DNA of 64,000 nucleotides from Pelosinus sp. (GTDB lineage: Bacteria > Bacillota > Negativicutes > Propionisporales > Propionisporaceae). Made by a program: the position numbers and the translations under genes. The notes beneath the pieces were generated by a model that searched no databases, was not told the DNA's origin, and worked only from the letters and a program-made list of their open reading frames with translations. Below, one piece after another: positions 9,297-18,849 of this stretch (within the stretch, counting starts at the first letter, position 1; each line of letters opens with the position of its first letter). The DNA lies in NCBI GenBank assembly GCA_021372375.1, contig JAJFUN010000062.1:1-64000 (forward strand). Reading direction: 5' to 3'.

Positions 9297-9602
9297 CTAA
9301 GTATCATGTTCATTCTTTTGTTCTGCCGCCGCCCCCTGTCTAGCTTCAACTTTCCCCCATCTTTCTGCATGCCGAACTAACCGCGTTAATAAATGAACTT
9401 GTTTTGCGCCGACAACCGCATTAACAGCTAACAGCAACAGTTGTAAATCGTTTTCTATATCAAGCAGGAACTCCCCAATTGCCGGCGGGTGAGTTATTCG
9501 CAGCCCGGCAATAAAGATTAGCGAAGCCCAGAAAAACCACATATTGCCGGTTATTTCTGAAACAAAATGTGCCGTCGAGTTATTGAATTCTTTCATTGTC
9601 AA
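9297..9602 (-). CDS. small membrane protein (about 101 aa)
   Basis: The protein has two membrane segments, MWFFWASLIFIAGLRI and DLQLLLLAVNAVVGAKQ, joined by a PPAIGEFLLDIEN loop, then a basic/acidic soluble tail. The pattern resembles small DUF1003 or low-affinity iron-permease-like proteins, but I cannot settle which. The likely start is TTG 9602, seven bases from AGGGGG; an ATG two codons later (9596) is the alternative. It stands alone between the small peptide region and the CZB chemoreceptor. Confidence 0.65.
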   Translation of the reverse strand: MTMKEFNNSTAHFVSEITGNMWFFWASLIFIAGLRITHPPAIGEFLLDIENDLQLLLLAVNAVVGAKQVHLLTRLVRHAERWGKVEARQGAAAEQKNEHDT

Positions 9603-9737
9603 GCTAGCACCCCCTCTTCTTACTAATTGTATGTGCGTAGCTTAGATATTAAAACTGCTATAACCATTTACTTTATTATCGTTTGAGATAATAAAAATAT
9701 CCTCCATAATTTTTCTCCTTGCCTTTTGCCAATATTC

Positions 9738-11210
9738 TTAGATTGCTTTTAAAACCTCGTTTCCTAAATTAGACTGTTTATCGATAGCCTCAATGGTTTC
9801 ATCAATGTAGGCAAAAATCTCTTTTGATAGTTGTTCAGCCTCAGAATAAAGCTTCTGGGTCTCCGCCGCATTTTGTGCTTTAATGGTTTCAATTACCTTA
9901 GCTCCAGTATTATGCAGTTGATGATGTACCTTGTCAATAGCTTTCCAACTGCTCTCTATATCAGGATGTGGTATGGTAATAGAGTGATAAAAATGCCCGA
10001 AAGCGCAGCGCCGTGAGCTTACTTGGGTTGGATATATTTTCATCTCATCAACCATGCGTTTTAAATTTTTCATCCAATTACCGTGTGCTGTTTTAGCCAT
10101 TACGAGTTTCTCTACTAACTCAGTATTGCTCATGGCGTGTGAGCCGCCAGTTAAAGCAGACAGCATTTCCCGCATAATATCGCTAAGCTCCTCATCTATC
10201 TGGGAGATTTTTTTAGATTGCTGGGCACTTTCCTGCGCATCTTCATGAATAACCTGGGTCATACTATTAAGCTTTTCTGCATCCTGTGCTGATAAAATCA
10301 TAGCTTGGTTTACCTGACTTACAGATTCCTTTATATTATCCATTGACCCTGCCATACTATCTACCTCTGTCAATGTTTCGTTTAAAATATCGGTATTTTC
10401 TTTAATTGTAGCTGTAATTGTTTCTAATTTTGCATTCATATTGCTAGTAGATTGAATGGTATTTTGCATACTTTCTCGGCCGCCAGACGCTGCTTGATGA
10501 ATATTATTTACAAAAATCCGCATATCATCTAAACTGGATCTGGTGCTATCTGCTAATTTGCGAATCTCGTTGGCAACAACCGCAAAGCCTCTACCAAACT
10601 CTCCTGCCCGGGCAGCTTCAATAGAGGCATTAAGCGCGAGTAAATTTGTTTCTTCTGCGATTGCTTGTACGCCGTTAACAATTTCATTCACCTTTACAGC
10701 CATTTCTACTAATTGCTGTATTTGATCGCTCATTATATCAGTATCCTTAACAACACTTTCTTTTAATACAGTCACTTCGTCTAATTGTTTCATGCTCTCA
10801 TTATTTTTTTGAATCAAGGCCTGCGAAGACTGCGCTAAATGCTTCATAACTCCTGAAGTACTTTCGATTGTCCCATTAACTTCATTCATACTTGCCGTAA
10901 TCTCTTCTACAATTGACAGATTAGATTCACTCACCGCAGCCATTTCACCGGCGAAATCAATAAGCTTATTAGCAGACATCGTCATCTTTACATCAAATTC
11001 ACTTAAAGAGGAAACGGTGTTTAACATTTTTTTGGAGCCATTTGCCATTTTATTTTCATTTTCAAAAAGTTTGTCAAAATGTTTAAATAACTTTTTATGT
11101 ATTGGATAATCAATAACGGGTCTTTCCGTTGTACGCCCCTGAAGCCGATCTTCAACATTTTTAATAATACAAAGCGCTTCCTGGCAGGGTGCCTTTTTAA
11201 AAAAGTTCAT
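9738..11210 (-). CDS. cytoplasmic methyl-accepting chemotaxis protein with CZB domain
   Basis: The 490-residue receptor has no membrane segment and no extracellular sensor. A long helical methylation/signalling region contains the hallmark hairpin tip [21 protein letters not shown]. The C-terminal 120 residues form a chemoreceptor zinc-binding (CZB) domain, with an early His (AHGNWM), [11 protein letters not shown] and a late HHQLH. CZB domains bind zinc and can report redox or pH stress to CheA. ATG 11210 follows GGGGGAGG; the frame start at 11240 is upstream of that site. No chemotaxis kinase genes are nearby, so it must feed a system encoded elsewhere. Confidence 0.92.
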   Translation of the reverse strand: MNFFKKAPCQEALCIIKNVEDRLQGRTTERPVIDYPIHKKLFKHFDKLFENENKMANGSKKMLNTVSSLSEFDVKMTMSANKLIDFAGEMAAVSESNLSIVEEITASMNEVNGTIESTSGVMKHLAQSSQALIQKNNESMKQLDEVTVLKESVVKDTDIMSDQIQQLVEMAVKVNEIVNGVQAIAEETNLLALNASIEAARAGEFGRGFAVVANEIRKLADSTRSSLDDMRIFVNNIHQAASGGRESMQNTIQSTSNMNAKLETITATIKENTDILNETLTEVDSMAGSMDNIKESVSQVNQAMILSAQDAEKLNSMTQVIHEDAQESAQQSKKISQIDEELSDIMREMLSALTGGSHAMSNTELVEKLVMAKTAHGNWMKNLKRMVDEMKIYPTQVSSRRCAFGHFYHSITIPHPDIESSWKAIDKVHHQLHNTGAKVIETIKAQNAAETQKLYSEAEQLSKEIFAYIDETIEAIDKQSNLGNEVLKAI

Positions 11211-11367
11211 AAAAATTCTTCCTCCCCCTATTAAGCCCAATTCGATTTCATTACATATTCAAAAAAAAACACAAAATTCCTGCCATAACTTGTCGAATTT
11301 TTAAGCACAATAATTTAATAAACTCCTAATAATCTATGTTTTACCAACCTTGGTGGCACTTAAATTC

Positions 11368-11751
11368 CTATAGAAAACAAGATGTAATGCCTTCTATTTC
11401 TACACCTTTTTTCTTTAGATTAGCAACACACTCCTGCAGATATCTTTCGTCATGCTCCTGATACTTGTCAAGCACCTTCCCAGAGGTTTCATAAGCAGTA
11501 TAGCCCAAGAGCTTTCCTCGATACTTAGGATCCAGCCATAATTTATCGACATGATACCCTCGACGCTTCATTTCTTTGATTACTGCCATATGATACTGGT
11601 ATAACATAAGTGGATCATAACTAAAGACGTAGTTAACGGTAGCATGCCGCTTGCCCCATCCTTTCCCCCTCAAGGCACAGCATTCCCTATGCTGCCCTAG
11701 CAGCTGCTGTCTAGGCAAGTGCTCAATCAAAGAAATGTGCCATAACCGCAT
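11368..11751 (-). CDS. TIGR02328-type protein, T4 endonuclease V-like fold
   Basis: The 127-residue protein begins MRLWHISLIEHLPRQQLLGQ and continues with RECCALRGKGWGKRHATVNY, matching a bacterial family related to pyrimidine-dimer DNA glycosylase (Pyr_excise). In phage T4 endonuclease V the catalytic residues are the threonine after the start Met and Glu23. Here Glu23 is kept (HRE) but residue 2 is Arg, so glycosylase activity may be changed or lost. AAGGGG precedes the ATG. It lies immediately outside the integrated elements. Confidence 0.8.
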   Translation of the reverse strand: MRLWHISLIEHLPRQQLLGQHRECCALRGKGWGKRHATVNYVFSYDPLMLYQYHMAVIKEMKRRGYHVDKLWLDPKYRGKLLGYTAYETSGKVLDKYQEHDERYLQECVANLKKKGVEIEGITSCFL

Positions 11752-11897
11752 TAATTATTCCCCTTCCTCGGCGAACATCATTATAATAGTGATTCTCCAC
11801 CGCTAACCTTACAAGTTGTAGGCTTTTAAGTATGATGCGATTTACTTTTTCTTATTCATCGCCAAATAGAAGTTTCCTCCCGGCAAACAAGGACATC

Positions 11898-12110
11898 AAA
11901 ATAAAAAGCCACACAGAAATCTTAGAAACCCGCATGCCCTCTAGACTTATTATGGAGCTGGTGATGGGACTTAAGCCAGCAATTTTGATGAGTTTTCTAG
12001 TTTCCATTTTTATCCATTAAATATGGTTTTGCAGAGTGTGTTAGAAAAATGTTAGAATATTTTCAAGTTAAATTCGGCGTTCAGTTACATGACCGCCACA
12101 TAAATATTCC
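11898..12110. repeat. diverged third attachment-site copy (end of element A)
   Basis: From 11898 the sequence follows the same order as 15774-16040: AAATAAAAAGCCACACA, TGGAGCTGGTGATGGGACT (the 3' end of tRNA-Thr), then ATGGTTTTGCAGAG and repeated GTTAGAA motifs at 12040-12056. It is less conserved than the 101-bp pair (the tRNA part decays after GGGACT). I read it as the far end of an older, related insertion. The interval 11752-12162 contains no gene I can support. Confidence 0.7.
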
Positions 12111-12162
12111 CAGACAATCAGTGGAACCCTTCTATTCAATTAATTCGAAACATAGCCCTAGT

Positions 12163-13437
12163 TCATGCTTTAACACTTCCCATTAACTCTACTAAAATCG
12201 ATTCCAAATCAACTAGGGCCTTCTTCTTATCTTCATATGTAATCGAAGATATAATCAACTCTTTTTCTTTCTGATTTTCCAAATGGTAGCACTCCAGAAT
12301 ACCACCAGACGCACCCAATCCTTCATGATGGGGATAGAGTAATACTGTGGCCCTCACTTTCGAATCACGCGTTAAATAAGCGTACATTTGAAAATAATCT
12401 TCACGGGAAACACCATGACGACGAGCTGATTCGCGAATCCATTTCCATTTGGTATCAATAATAAGTTTTTCACCATCTTCGAACTCAATAATTATATCAG
12501 GACGGAGAGAAAACGCACCTCGTCCCGTCTTTTTATGCACCCATAATTTATTTATTCCTGCTTGAATTTTCGTCCGATATGGCAAATATCGAGCACATAA
12601 ATGCCCTACATAAGCCTCAAAAAGATCATTCATGGCAAACAGAATCGAAAAAGCTTCCGTTTTTCCCTGGGTCATGGTCATTACTTGCTTCTGATAGAAT
12701 AGCTTTGCGAGTAGCAGAGCTGGTTCAAAACGCCGGCTCAAACGATCTACGTTAATTTGCGAAGCCTCGGCTACCTGAAAATCTACATCTTCAACCCCCT
12801 CAAAGCGCAGCAAACAGCCTGCCAATAACTCTACTGTATACAAATTTCGTACTCTTGATAATAATAACCGCGTCACTCGCTTCAAAAACTGGTTCAAGCG
12901 TTGATTTACACTAAATTCATCATAGCCGCAAAAAGCCTTGGATAAGCCTCGCATCCGATTGCTAATTTGCTTGGCTACCAACAGCTTGCCGCGTAATAAA
13001 CTCAAATTCTCCTCTTGATAGATATAGCCAGCACATAACCCGCGGCGCAGCTCTTTTATTAACATTTCTGCAAATAATCGTCCAAAAATTTCAAGTAGAC
13101 TGCCTCCAGTCAATTGCTGGAGAGATAAGGTAGAATAAGTAACCTGCAAATAACCGCTTTCTTGCAGCAGCATTAATAAGGCTTGCCGCGATGATTCCTC
13201 TGCATCTACTGCAGATACTTTGGGCAGTATTTCGATTGCCACAGTAGATAACTGAATATAACCTACATAATTAACAATCTTTAACGAGTGCAGTTCCCAC
13301 AGAAAATGGCTTGTCTTGAGCTTATTTTGCCCAATATATCGTTGCAGTTCATCAGCTTCTTGCATTGTAATACCAGCTACCTCATCCTGGCCAATAGGAA
13401 TTGCGGTAGTGGCTTCATAAACAATCAGTCGCTTCAT
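12163..13437 (-). CDS. mcrC: McrC-like component of a modification-dependent restriction system
   Basis: The 424-residue protein matches McrC, the nuclease partner of McrB. The C-terminal half carries a PD-(D/E)XK site: LRPDIIIEFEDGEKLIIDTKWKWI (Asp, then Asp-Thr-Lys). The N-terminal half has the McrC-type beta domain (YVGYIQLSTVAIEILPK). It starts five bases after the McrB stop and so is translated with it. The complex would cut DNA carrying modified cytosines. It sits in the small island between two attachment-site copies. Confidence 0.9.
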   Translation of the reverse strand: MKRLIVYEATTAIPIGQDEVAGITMQEADELQRYIGQNKLKTSHFLWELHSLKIVNYVGYIQLSTVAIEILPKVSAVDAEESSRQALLMLLQESGYLQVTYSTLSLQQLTGGSLLEIFGRLFAEMLIKELRRGLCAGYIYQEENLSLLRGKLLVAKQISNRMRGLSKAFCGYDEFSVNQRLNQFLKRVTRLLLSRVRNLYTVELLAGCLLRFEGVEDVDFQVAEASQINVDRLSRRFEPALLLAKLFYQKQVMTMTQGKTEAFSILFAMNDLFEAYVGHLCARYLPYRTKIQAGINKLWVHKKTGRGAFSLRPDIIIEFEDGEKLIIDTKWKWIRESARRHGVSREDYFQMYAYLTRDSKVRATVLLYPHHEGLGASGGILECYHLENQKEKELIISSITYEDKKKALVDLESILVELMGSVKA

Positions 13438-13442
13438 CTACC

Positions 13443-15377
13443 TCACGGCTCCATACGGCTATATATTCGCTGTACGGCCTTTACAGTAGGTTCTAATACC
13501 ACTTCATAACGTATTTTTTCGCCCATATTTAGCATTTCATCTACATCGACAAATAACTGATCGGGCTTAACCAGATTTTTTGTAATAAAGAAGGATTCTG
13601 CATCACTAGCCCCAGTTTTACCAGCTCCGCCTAAAATAAGCGCAATTTTCTCCCAATCCTCATAAAAATATTCTTGTAATAACGGAATTACTTTTTTGTG
13701 AGTGACCTGAATTAGTTCACTTGCCGTTTGCATTCCGATAAAATAAGCATGTCCTATCATATGATCTCGATCAAATAAATACTCAATGCGCTCATTCATC
13801 ACTTGCAATAATTTTCTAACCTGAATCCCTTCAATAGATTCTGGCAATACATCATAACGCGGCATTAATTCTTTAAAACAAAACCTCCGTCTAAGTGCTG
13901 TATCTAACAGTGCAATGGAACGATCCGCCGTATTCATTGTGCCAATGATATATAGGTTTTGTGGTACACCAAAGCTTTCTTGGGAATAAGGCAGCACCAC
14001 TTTTATTTCGTTTGCCCCGCTTAGACGCTTATCAGGTTCAATTAATGTAATTAATTCGCCAAATATTTTCGATATATTCCCCCGATTAATTTCATCAATT
14101 ATAAGTACATAATTGACTGGCATTATGTCTTCATTTTTACTACTTAATAAATTGCGAACATTATCGATAAGTATATCTTTCTTATAAAATTGATAGATAG
14201 CCTGCTGTGAAAGCACCTTGTCCTTTAAAATTTGCTGCACCGGAATATTAGCATCTGTAACCAGCCACTGCACCTTGCGAAAGTGGGAATACTGAATAGG
14301 CGTATTGGGTTGATATTCATAATCTCCGACAATCTTGGCAATAGCCCGAATTTTATGGTTTCCTTCGGAGATAAAGACTATATCCCCCTCTTTCATCCAG
14401 TTTTTAAAGCGTTGTACTGCTTGAGGACCAAAGCTGCTTCCCTCAGGCTTATGTTTTCCATAAAGAGCTTTTATATCTTCAATTGATGTACAGGTTGTGT
14501 AATCAACATCGCCCCCCCAGCCTAGGGCGATTACATTATTCTCTAAACAATAGCTATAAATATCCTGACCCTCATTATCGTAGATATAGCCTACTGACAT
14601 TTTGTAAAATTCTATCATCGCCTCATCAAACTGATACTGCTGCGCCGGAGCTCCCGCGCTAGCTATAGCAGCATTGCAAATCCTTTTAAATACCCCATCT
14701 TGAAGCTCAAAGCCGCCTTCTTTCACGCTCCGCCAGCCTTCTACAAACTCCTCATAGCCAAAAGACTGATGAAACGTGCAAAAACTGATTTGATTTTGTT
14801 CTACCAAAGAGCGAAAAGCCACCTGGGCCTCTTGCCGATTTGCCGGCTGCTCAATCAACTGCTCATATTTCTTTTGATCAATAATCCGCAAGGCCTCATC
14901 TACCACGCTATATGTCTTGCCCGTCCCAGGAGGCCCAAAAAGAATTAGATTTTTTTCTGTCTCTTGCATTTTCATACCCGCCTTTTGTCGAGGAATACTA
15001 ATTGTCTGCCCTTTTTTACGATTTTCTTTAAGATACGCACGAATACGCCTTACTAATAACGTTAATTCTGTAGTTATTTCATCAGCATAATTTACATGCC
15101 GCCCCAGCCACTTGCATAAATCATCAATACTCCACTTGGGTGATTTATACATGATATTCCCATTTGCATCAATTACTTGAATCAGCGAAAAACCGCCATC
15201 AGGCAGATTAATCATCTCAAAAAAGAATAACTGCCCTGATAGTTTAATTTTTAATTTCAGATAAGATTTTGGCAATTTTTCTGCAGCCTTCGAAGGAATA
15301 AAGGTAAATTCCACAATTTCTACAGTATCACCATTTGATAATACCTTTACTTCACTAACCTCACACTCAAAATCCAT
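13443..15377 (-). CDS. mcrB: McrB-like GTPase/AAA+ subunit with embedded EVE-like domain
   Basis: The 644-residue protein has Walker A GPPGTGKT at about 148-155 and a Walker B/signature LIIDEINRGNISKIFGEL at about 425-441, followed by the sensor NTADRS, as in McrB motor proteins. Between them, at about 262-400, is a segment (VGYIYDNEG, ALGWGGDVDY, GDIVFISEGNHKIRAIAKI) typical of EVE/PUA-like domains that read modified bases. The N-terminal 130 residues are an unassigned domain. ATG 15377 follows AGGGTGG. The upstream DNA carries the repeated palindromic sequence shared with fic and rhuM. Confidence 0.9.
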   Translation of the reverse strand: MDFECEVSEVKVLSNGDTVEIVEFTFIPSKAAEKLPKSYLKLKIKLSGQLFFFEMINLPDGGFSLIQVIDANGNIMYKSPKWSIDDLCKWLGRHVNYADEITTELTLLVRRIRAYLKENRKKGQTISIPRQKAGMKMQETEKNLILFGPPGTGKTYSVVDEALRIIDQKKYEQLIEQPANRQEAQVAFRSLVEQNQISFCTFHQSFGYEEFVEGWRSVKEGGFELQDGVFKRICNAAIASAGAPAQQYQFDEAMIEFYKMSVGYIYDNEGQDIYSYCLENNVIALGWGGDVDYTTCTSIEDIKALYGKHKPEGSSFGPQAVQRFKNWMKEGDIVFISEGNHKIRAIAKIVGDYEYQPNTPIQYSHFRKVQWLVTDANIPVQQILKDKVLSQQAIYQFYKKDILIDNVRNLLSSKNEDIMPVNYVLIIDEINRGNISKIFGELITLIEPDKRLSGANEIKVVLPYSQESFGVPQNLYIIGTMNTADRSIALLDTALRRRFCFKELMPRYDVLPESIEGIQVRKLLQVMNERIEYLFDRDHMIGHAYFIGMQTASELIQVTHKKVIPLLQEYFYEDWEKIALILGGAGKTGASDAESFFITKNLVKPDQLFVDVDEMLNMGEKIRYEVVLEPTVKAVQRIYSRMEP

Positions 15378-15539
15378 AAAAATCCACCCTTATCATCCTT
15401 AGTTCTATTCAATGACAAAAAATAAATCTGTCACGCTATTCGTATTTGCGTTTAACCAGACGCAGTTTTTTTAGGATACATGTAGGCAACCTTCTACAAA
15501 CCAGATAAAAATCCCTCCTTCCATTTATAAGCCATCTAG

Positions 15540-15600
15540 CGTGGGTAAAAAATCAAAAAAATTACCCACGTATTAATAACATGAGTAGTTTTTACCTATT
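15540..15600. promoter_or_regulatory. palindromic regulatory repeat, copy 1 (upstream of mcrBC)
   Basis: CGTGGGTAA (15540-15548) pairs with TTACCCACG (15562-15570), followed by ATAACATGAGTAGTTTTTACC. The same block stands at 17294-17350 and 18763-18820. It is 163 bases upstream of the mcrB start. The outer palindrome seen in copies 2 and 3 is absent here. Confidence 0.65.
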
Positions 15601-15773
15601 TTCCTAATCATAGCTGCAAAATCCGTTTCATTTAACTTATGATACCGAAAGAAGACTTTGCAAACCTATTTATCACCCTTAGAAATGCCATTTGTACCAT
15701 AGAAACACTGGCTTCATAATCATTACCTATACGGAACTGTTTATATACTTTTTCACTATACTCCCCTTTGACA

Positions 15774-15874
15774 AAATAAAAAAGCCACACAGGAATCTTA
15801 GAAACCCGCATGACCTCTAGGCTTGTTATGGAGCTGGTGATGGGACTCGAACCCGCGACCTGCTCATTACGAAT
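15774..15874. repeat. 101-bp direct repeat (distal attachment site)
   Basis: This stretch is identical by eye to 40715-40815 and contains the 3' half of tRNA-Thr up to the anticodon loop (15829-15874), then diverges. It is what integration into the 3' part of a tRNA gene leaves at the far end. Adjacent arms at 15980-16000 carry two GTTAGAA motifs, also found at 40673-40700 beside the integrase. A hairpin with T run (about 15910-15945) follows. Apart from regulatory copy 1 and this site, 15378-16159 holds no supported gene. Confidence 0.9.
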
Positions 15875-16159
15875 TGGAATAAAGGCGTTTTATGCTTTAG
15901 TTAGCTTGGGAAGAACCCGTGATTTTACTGGGTTTTTCCCGTTTCTATTTTTATCCATTGAGTATGGTTTTGCAGAGTATGTTAGAAGAATGTTAGAAGA
16001 TTTTCAAGCTAAATTTCACCGTTCAATCACATAACCGTCACATAAAGCTTTCCAGGTAATCAGCGGATTTTCGAGATTTATCATTGGAATATCTTTCGTT
16101 CAGTCACATAACCATCACATAAAACATTACAATAGCTTTGCCAATATTGGCATGATAAA

Positions 16160-17233
16160 TTATAAACCAGCTTTCTCAACGACCTCAAAGAGCCGTTTAT
16201 TAAGATATATCCGTTCTTTACCCAGCTTTTCTGAACTCAGTATTCCTGCATCCTCAAGTGCAGCCAAATACCCAGCCGCAGTTTTCCGCGATACATTTAA
16301 CCCTTCTTCAATATACGTTGTTTTCGTATAAAACTCATAAAACAATAAATCAACTAGATCTTTGGAATAAATTTTAGGAAATGCTGCTTTTATTTGCTCG
16401 GCCGTCTCATCAATTACCTCGTTAATGCTCTTAACAAGCAGCAAGGTTTCTTCCGCCGTCTCTTCAATACCATTCAGAATAAACAGCACCCATTCTTCCC
16501 AATTATTTTTTTCTCGGACTTCCTGCAGCAGCCGATAATAGGCAGTCTTGTTTCTAATGATGTACTTACTTAGATATAAAATAGGGCTATCCAGCAATTC
16601 TTTGAGCACTAAATAAAGTATATTAATAATCCGGCCAGTACGACCATTACCATCATAGAAAGGATGTATTGACTCAAACTGATAATGAATAACCGCCAGT
16701 TTTACTAATGGATCAACATTATCAAAATCATCATTAATATATTTTTCAAGATTAACCATTAAAGAAACGATTTCCCGCTCATCACCCGGCGGTGTATAAA
16801 CCACTTCACCGGTTTGCTGATTTTTGAGCACCGTTCCCGGCAATTTTCTTATTCCTGCCCGATTATTTTCTATAAGCTGCTGTATATCAATGATCGCATT
16901 GGTAGTCAGGAGCTGCCGCTCTTTTACAAACTCGTACCCTCGCCACAAAGCTGTACGGTAATTTACTACTTCTTTAGCAGCCGGATTATTATAGCTCTCC
17001 TGCGACATCGCCTTAAATAATTCATCATGAGTAGTAATAATATTTTCAATTTCAGAGCTATCTTTTGCCTCATTAATGGTTATTGCATTAATTAATATAT
17101 TTTTGTTGGGCATTGTATCAGCAAAACCTTTTAGTTCTGCCAGTGCCCGATGTGTGCCGACAAGCTGCTTCAATACTCTCTTCGTTTCAAAATCCACATC
17201 TGGCGGTAAGCGTTTTAACGTACAATTTTCCAC
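16160..17233 (-). CDS. Fic family protein (AMPylation enzyme) with C-terminal HTH
   Basis: The 357-residue protein carries the full Fic motif HPFYDGNGRTGR (190-201), so it should transfer AMP or another nucleotide part to protein hydroxyls. An N-terminal (S/T)xxxE(G/N) inhibitory helix is visible (S59 to E63-N64), which marks a self-inhibited class II Fic protein. The last 70 residues form a winged helix (YIEEGLNVSRKTAAGYLAAL), suggesting self-regulation. The start is GTG 17233, seven bases from GGAGG. A palindromic repeat lies about 30 bases upstream. Confidence 0.92.
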   Translation of the reverse strand: MENCTLKRLPPDVDFETKRVLKQLVGTHRALAELKGFADTMPNKNILINAITINEAKDSSEIENIITTHDELFKAMSQESYNNPAAKEVVNYRTALWRGYEFVKERQLLTTNAIIDIQQLIENNRAGIRKLPGTVLKNQQTGEVVYTPPGDEREIVSLMVNLEKYINDDFDNVDPLVKLAVIHYQFESIHPFYDGNGRTGRIINILYLVLKELLDSPILYLSKYIIRNKTAYYRLLQEVREKNNWEEWVLFILNGIEETAEETLLLVKSINEVIDETAEQIKAAFPKIYSKDLVDLLFYEFYTKTTYIEEGLNVSRKTAAGYLAALEDAGILSSEKLGKERIYLNKRLFEVVEKAGL

Positions 17234-17264
17234 GTTATAACCTCCTTATGTACAATTCAATTAT

Positions 17265-17370
17265 ATGAGTAATTTTTACTCATATCAAGATAACGTGGGT
17301 AAAAAATCGAAAAAATTACCCACGTTTTTATAACGTGAGTAGTTTTTACCTATATACTATAACATATTAG
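17265..17370. promoter_or_regulatory. palindromic regulatory repeat, copy 2 (upstream of fic)
   Basis: This block has the palindrome TGAGTAATTTTTACTCA (17266-17282), then CGTGGGTAA/TTACCCACG (17294-17302/17316-17324), then GTGAGTAGTTTTTACC and TATATACTATA. It is over 90% identical to copy 3. It lies directly upstream of the fic GTG start and downstream of the rhuM stop. Confidence 0.75.
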
Positions 17371-17479
17371 ATGCGAAGAGGACGGAGTTATTGCCTGCGG
17401 CATCCCCTGTATCATCCACTAATACAAACTCTGTCATCAAATAAAGCCTGTTTAAATCCAATCTCACTTCAAACGAATT

Positions 17480-18541
17480 TTAACTTTTTCCTTTTCGAGT
17501 TAGTTTTTTTACCTCTTTATCAAAATCCGATAAAAAATTTCTATCTTGGATTACTCGAAATTTTTCATATTCTGCTTTTGCAGCTTCATCGGCTAGTTGT
17601 CGTGATATTTTACCTGCATTTTTTAAAACTTGATATTCGTTAAACTGCAAAAAGGCATCCAATTTTTCTATCCAATCTTTCATTTTCATTGGAATATGTC
17701 GCGCTGCTTGATTTTCAGCATAATCTAAGTACATACTAACAATTCGTTCTAACTCCTTAATCTCATTTTGCTGTAAATAATTCTTGGCAACAGTAGTATC
17801 AGATCGCAATATTTTCCCATTAGGAGCATTTTTCCATGTTTGCAAGCCCATATGTTCTTTAGTTGAATCTGCTCTCCCCGAAATAATCTCAGGGGCTGTC
17901 ATTCCTGTAATTGCCCAATGTAGTTTATTTTGTACAGTTTGATAAAATCGAATTGTTATCTCTGAATTAGGTAAATAATCAATGCTACACTGCGCATAAA
18001 TATCGGTTATTTTTTCATAAAATCGTCTTTCAGAAGCGCGAATTTCACGAATGCGCTCCAATAATTCATCAAAGTAATCCTTGCCAAATCTTTTTCCTTG
18101 CTTTAGCCTTTCATCATCTAGGACGAATCCCTTTATGATGAATTCTTTTAATACTTGTGTTGCCCAAATACGGAATTGAGTGGCTTTGCGGCTGTTTACC
18201 CGATAACCAACTGCAATTATCGCGTCGAGATTATAAAAAACTACATTTCGTGATACATCTCTTCCACCCTCATTTTGAACTATTCGAATTTCTCTAATAG
18301 TTGACTTTTCATCTAATTCACCAGACTTAAAGATTTCCTTCAAGTGGTAATTTATAGTCGGAATTTCAACCCCAAATAATTCAGCCATCCTCTTTTGATT
18401 AAGCCAAAAAGTCTCATCTTGAAAAATAACCTCAACTTTTATATTGCCATCAGGGCCAGAATAAAAAATTATATCATTATATAACTCTACGGGAGTGTCT
18501 TCTCCGCCAGGTGTATTGGAATCCAAAAAAAAGAAAAACAT
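17480..18541 (-). CDS. RhuM family protein
   Basis: The 353-residue product matches the RhuM/virulence family: an N-terminal domain (WLNQKRMAELFGVEIPTINYHLKEIF, FYNLDAIIAVGYRVNS) and a long helical C-terminus. The biochemical role is not settled; such genes are common in mobile islands and next to restriction or toxin genes. ATG 18541 (MFFFFLDSN) is chosen since GAGGGGG lies ahead of it; the frame from 18625 lacks a ribosome site. Repeat copy 3 is about 190 bases upstream. Confidence 0.88.
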   Translation of the reverse strand: MFFFFLDSNTPGGEDTPVELYNDIIFYSGPDGNIKVEVIFQDETFWLNQKRMAELFGVEIPTINYHLKEIFKSGELDEKSTIREIRIVQNEGGRDVSRNVVFYNLDAIIAVGYRVNSRKATQFRIWATQVLKEFIIKGFVLDDERLKQGKRFGKDYFDELLERIREIRASERRFYEKITDIYAQCSIDYLPNSEITIRFYQTVQNKLHWAITGMTAPEIISGRADSTKEHMGLQTWKNAPNGKILRSDTTVAKNYLQQNEIKELERIVSMYLDYAENQAARHIPMKMKDWIEKLDAFLQFNEYQVLKNAGKISRQLADEAAKAEYEKFRVIQDRNFLSDFDKEVKKLTRKGKS

Positions 18542-18643
18542 TTTACTTTCCCCCTCTTGCAACTTTACGCTTTTGGTCAATATAATCTCTTCTGCAAAAA
18601 CTAGTAATTCCCTGCCATTCAACAAATATGCTCTATCACTTCA

Positions 18644-18799
18644 TATGGCGGTAGCTCTATCCAATATGAAACGAAGGAACAGTTTGAAAAATACCGGCAA
18701 TTTATGGACGAAACGTCTTGCCACAGGTTTCATTTGAGTAATTTTTACTCACATCAAGATAACGTGGGTAAAAAATCGAAAAAATTACCCACGTTTTAA
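18644..18799 (+). pseudogene. possible gene fragment, partly overlapping the repeat
   Basis: An open frame without its own start reads YGGSSIQYETKEQFEKYRQF and on into repeat copy 3 until TAA. The first 30 residues look protein-like in composition, so this could be the tail of a gene cut by rearrangement. No family is recognised and chance is not excluded. Confidence 0.25.
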
Positions 18800-18838
18800 T
18801 AACGTGAGTAGTTTTTACCTATATACTATAGCATATTA
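18735..18838. promoter_or_regulatory. palindromic regulatory repeat, copy 3 (upstream of rhuM)
   Basis: TGAGTAATTTTTACTCA (18735-18751), CGTGGGTAA/TTACCCACG (18763-18771/18785-18793) and GTGAGTAGTTTTTACC followed by TATATACTATAGCATATTA repeat copy 2 almost base for base. It lies between the rhuM start and the structured RNA block, so it could serve transcription in both directions. Confidence 0.75.
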
Positions 18839-18849
18839 CTCCCTTGATG

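Noticed and set aside
17265-17333. 22-codon peptide MSNFYSYQDNVGKKSKKLPT in the repeat
   Set aside because: The frame exists in copies 2 and 3, but conservation follows the palindromes and not codons, and no ribosome site is present.
17265-18838. insertion sequence made of copies 2 and 3 as direct repeats
   Set aside because: The copies flank rhuM, but no transposase is present, and a third copy lies elsewhere upstream of mcrB; promoter-linked placement fits a control sequence better.
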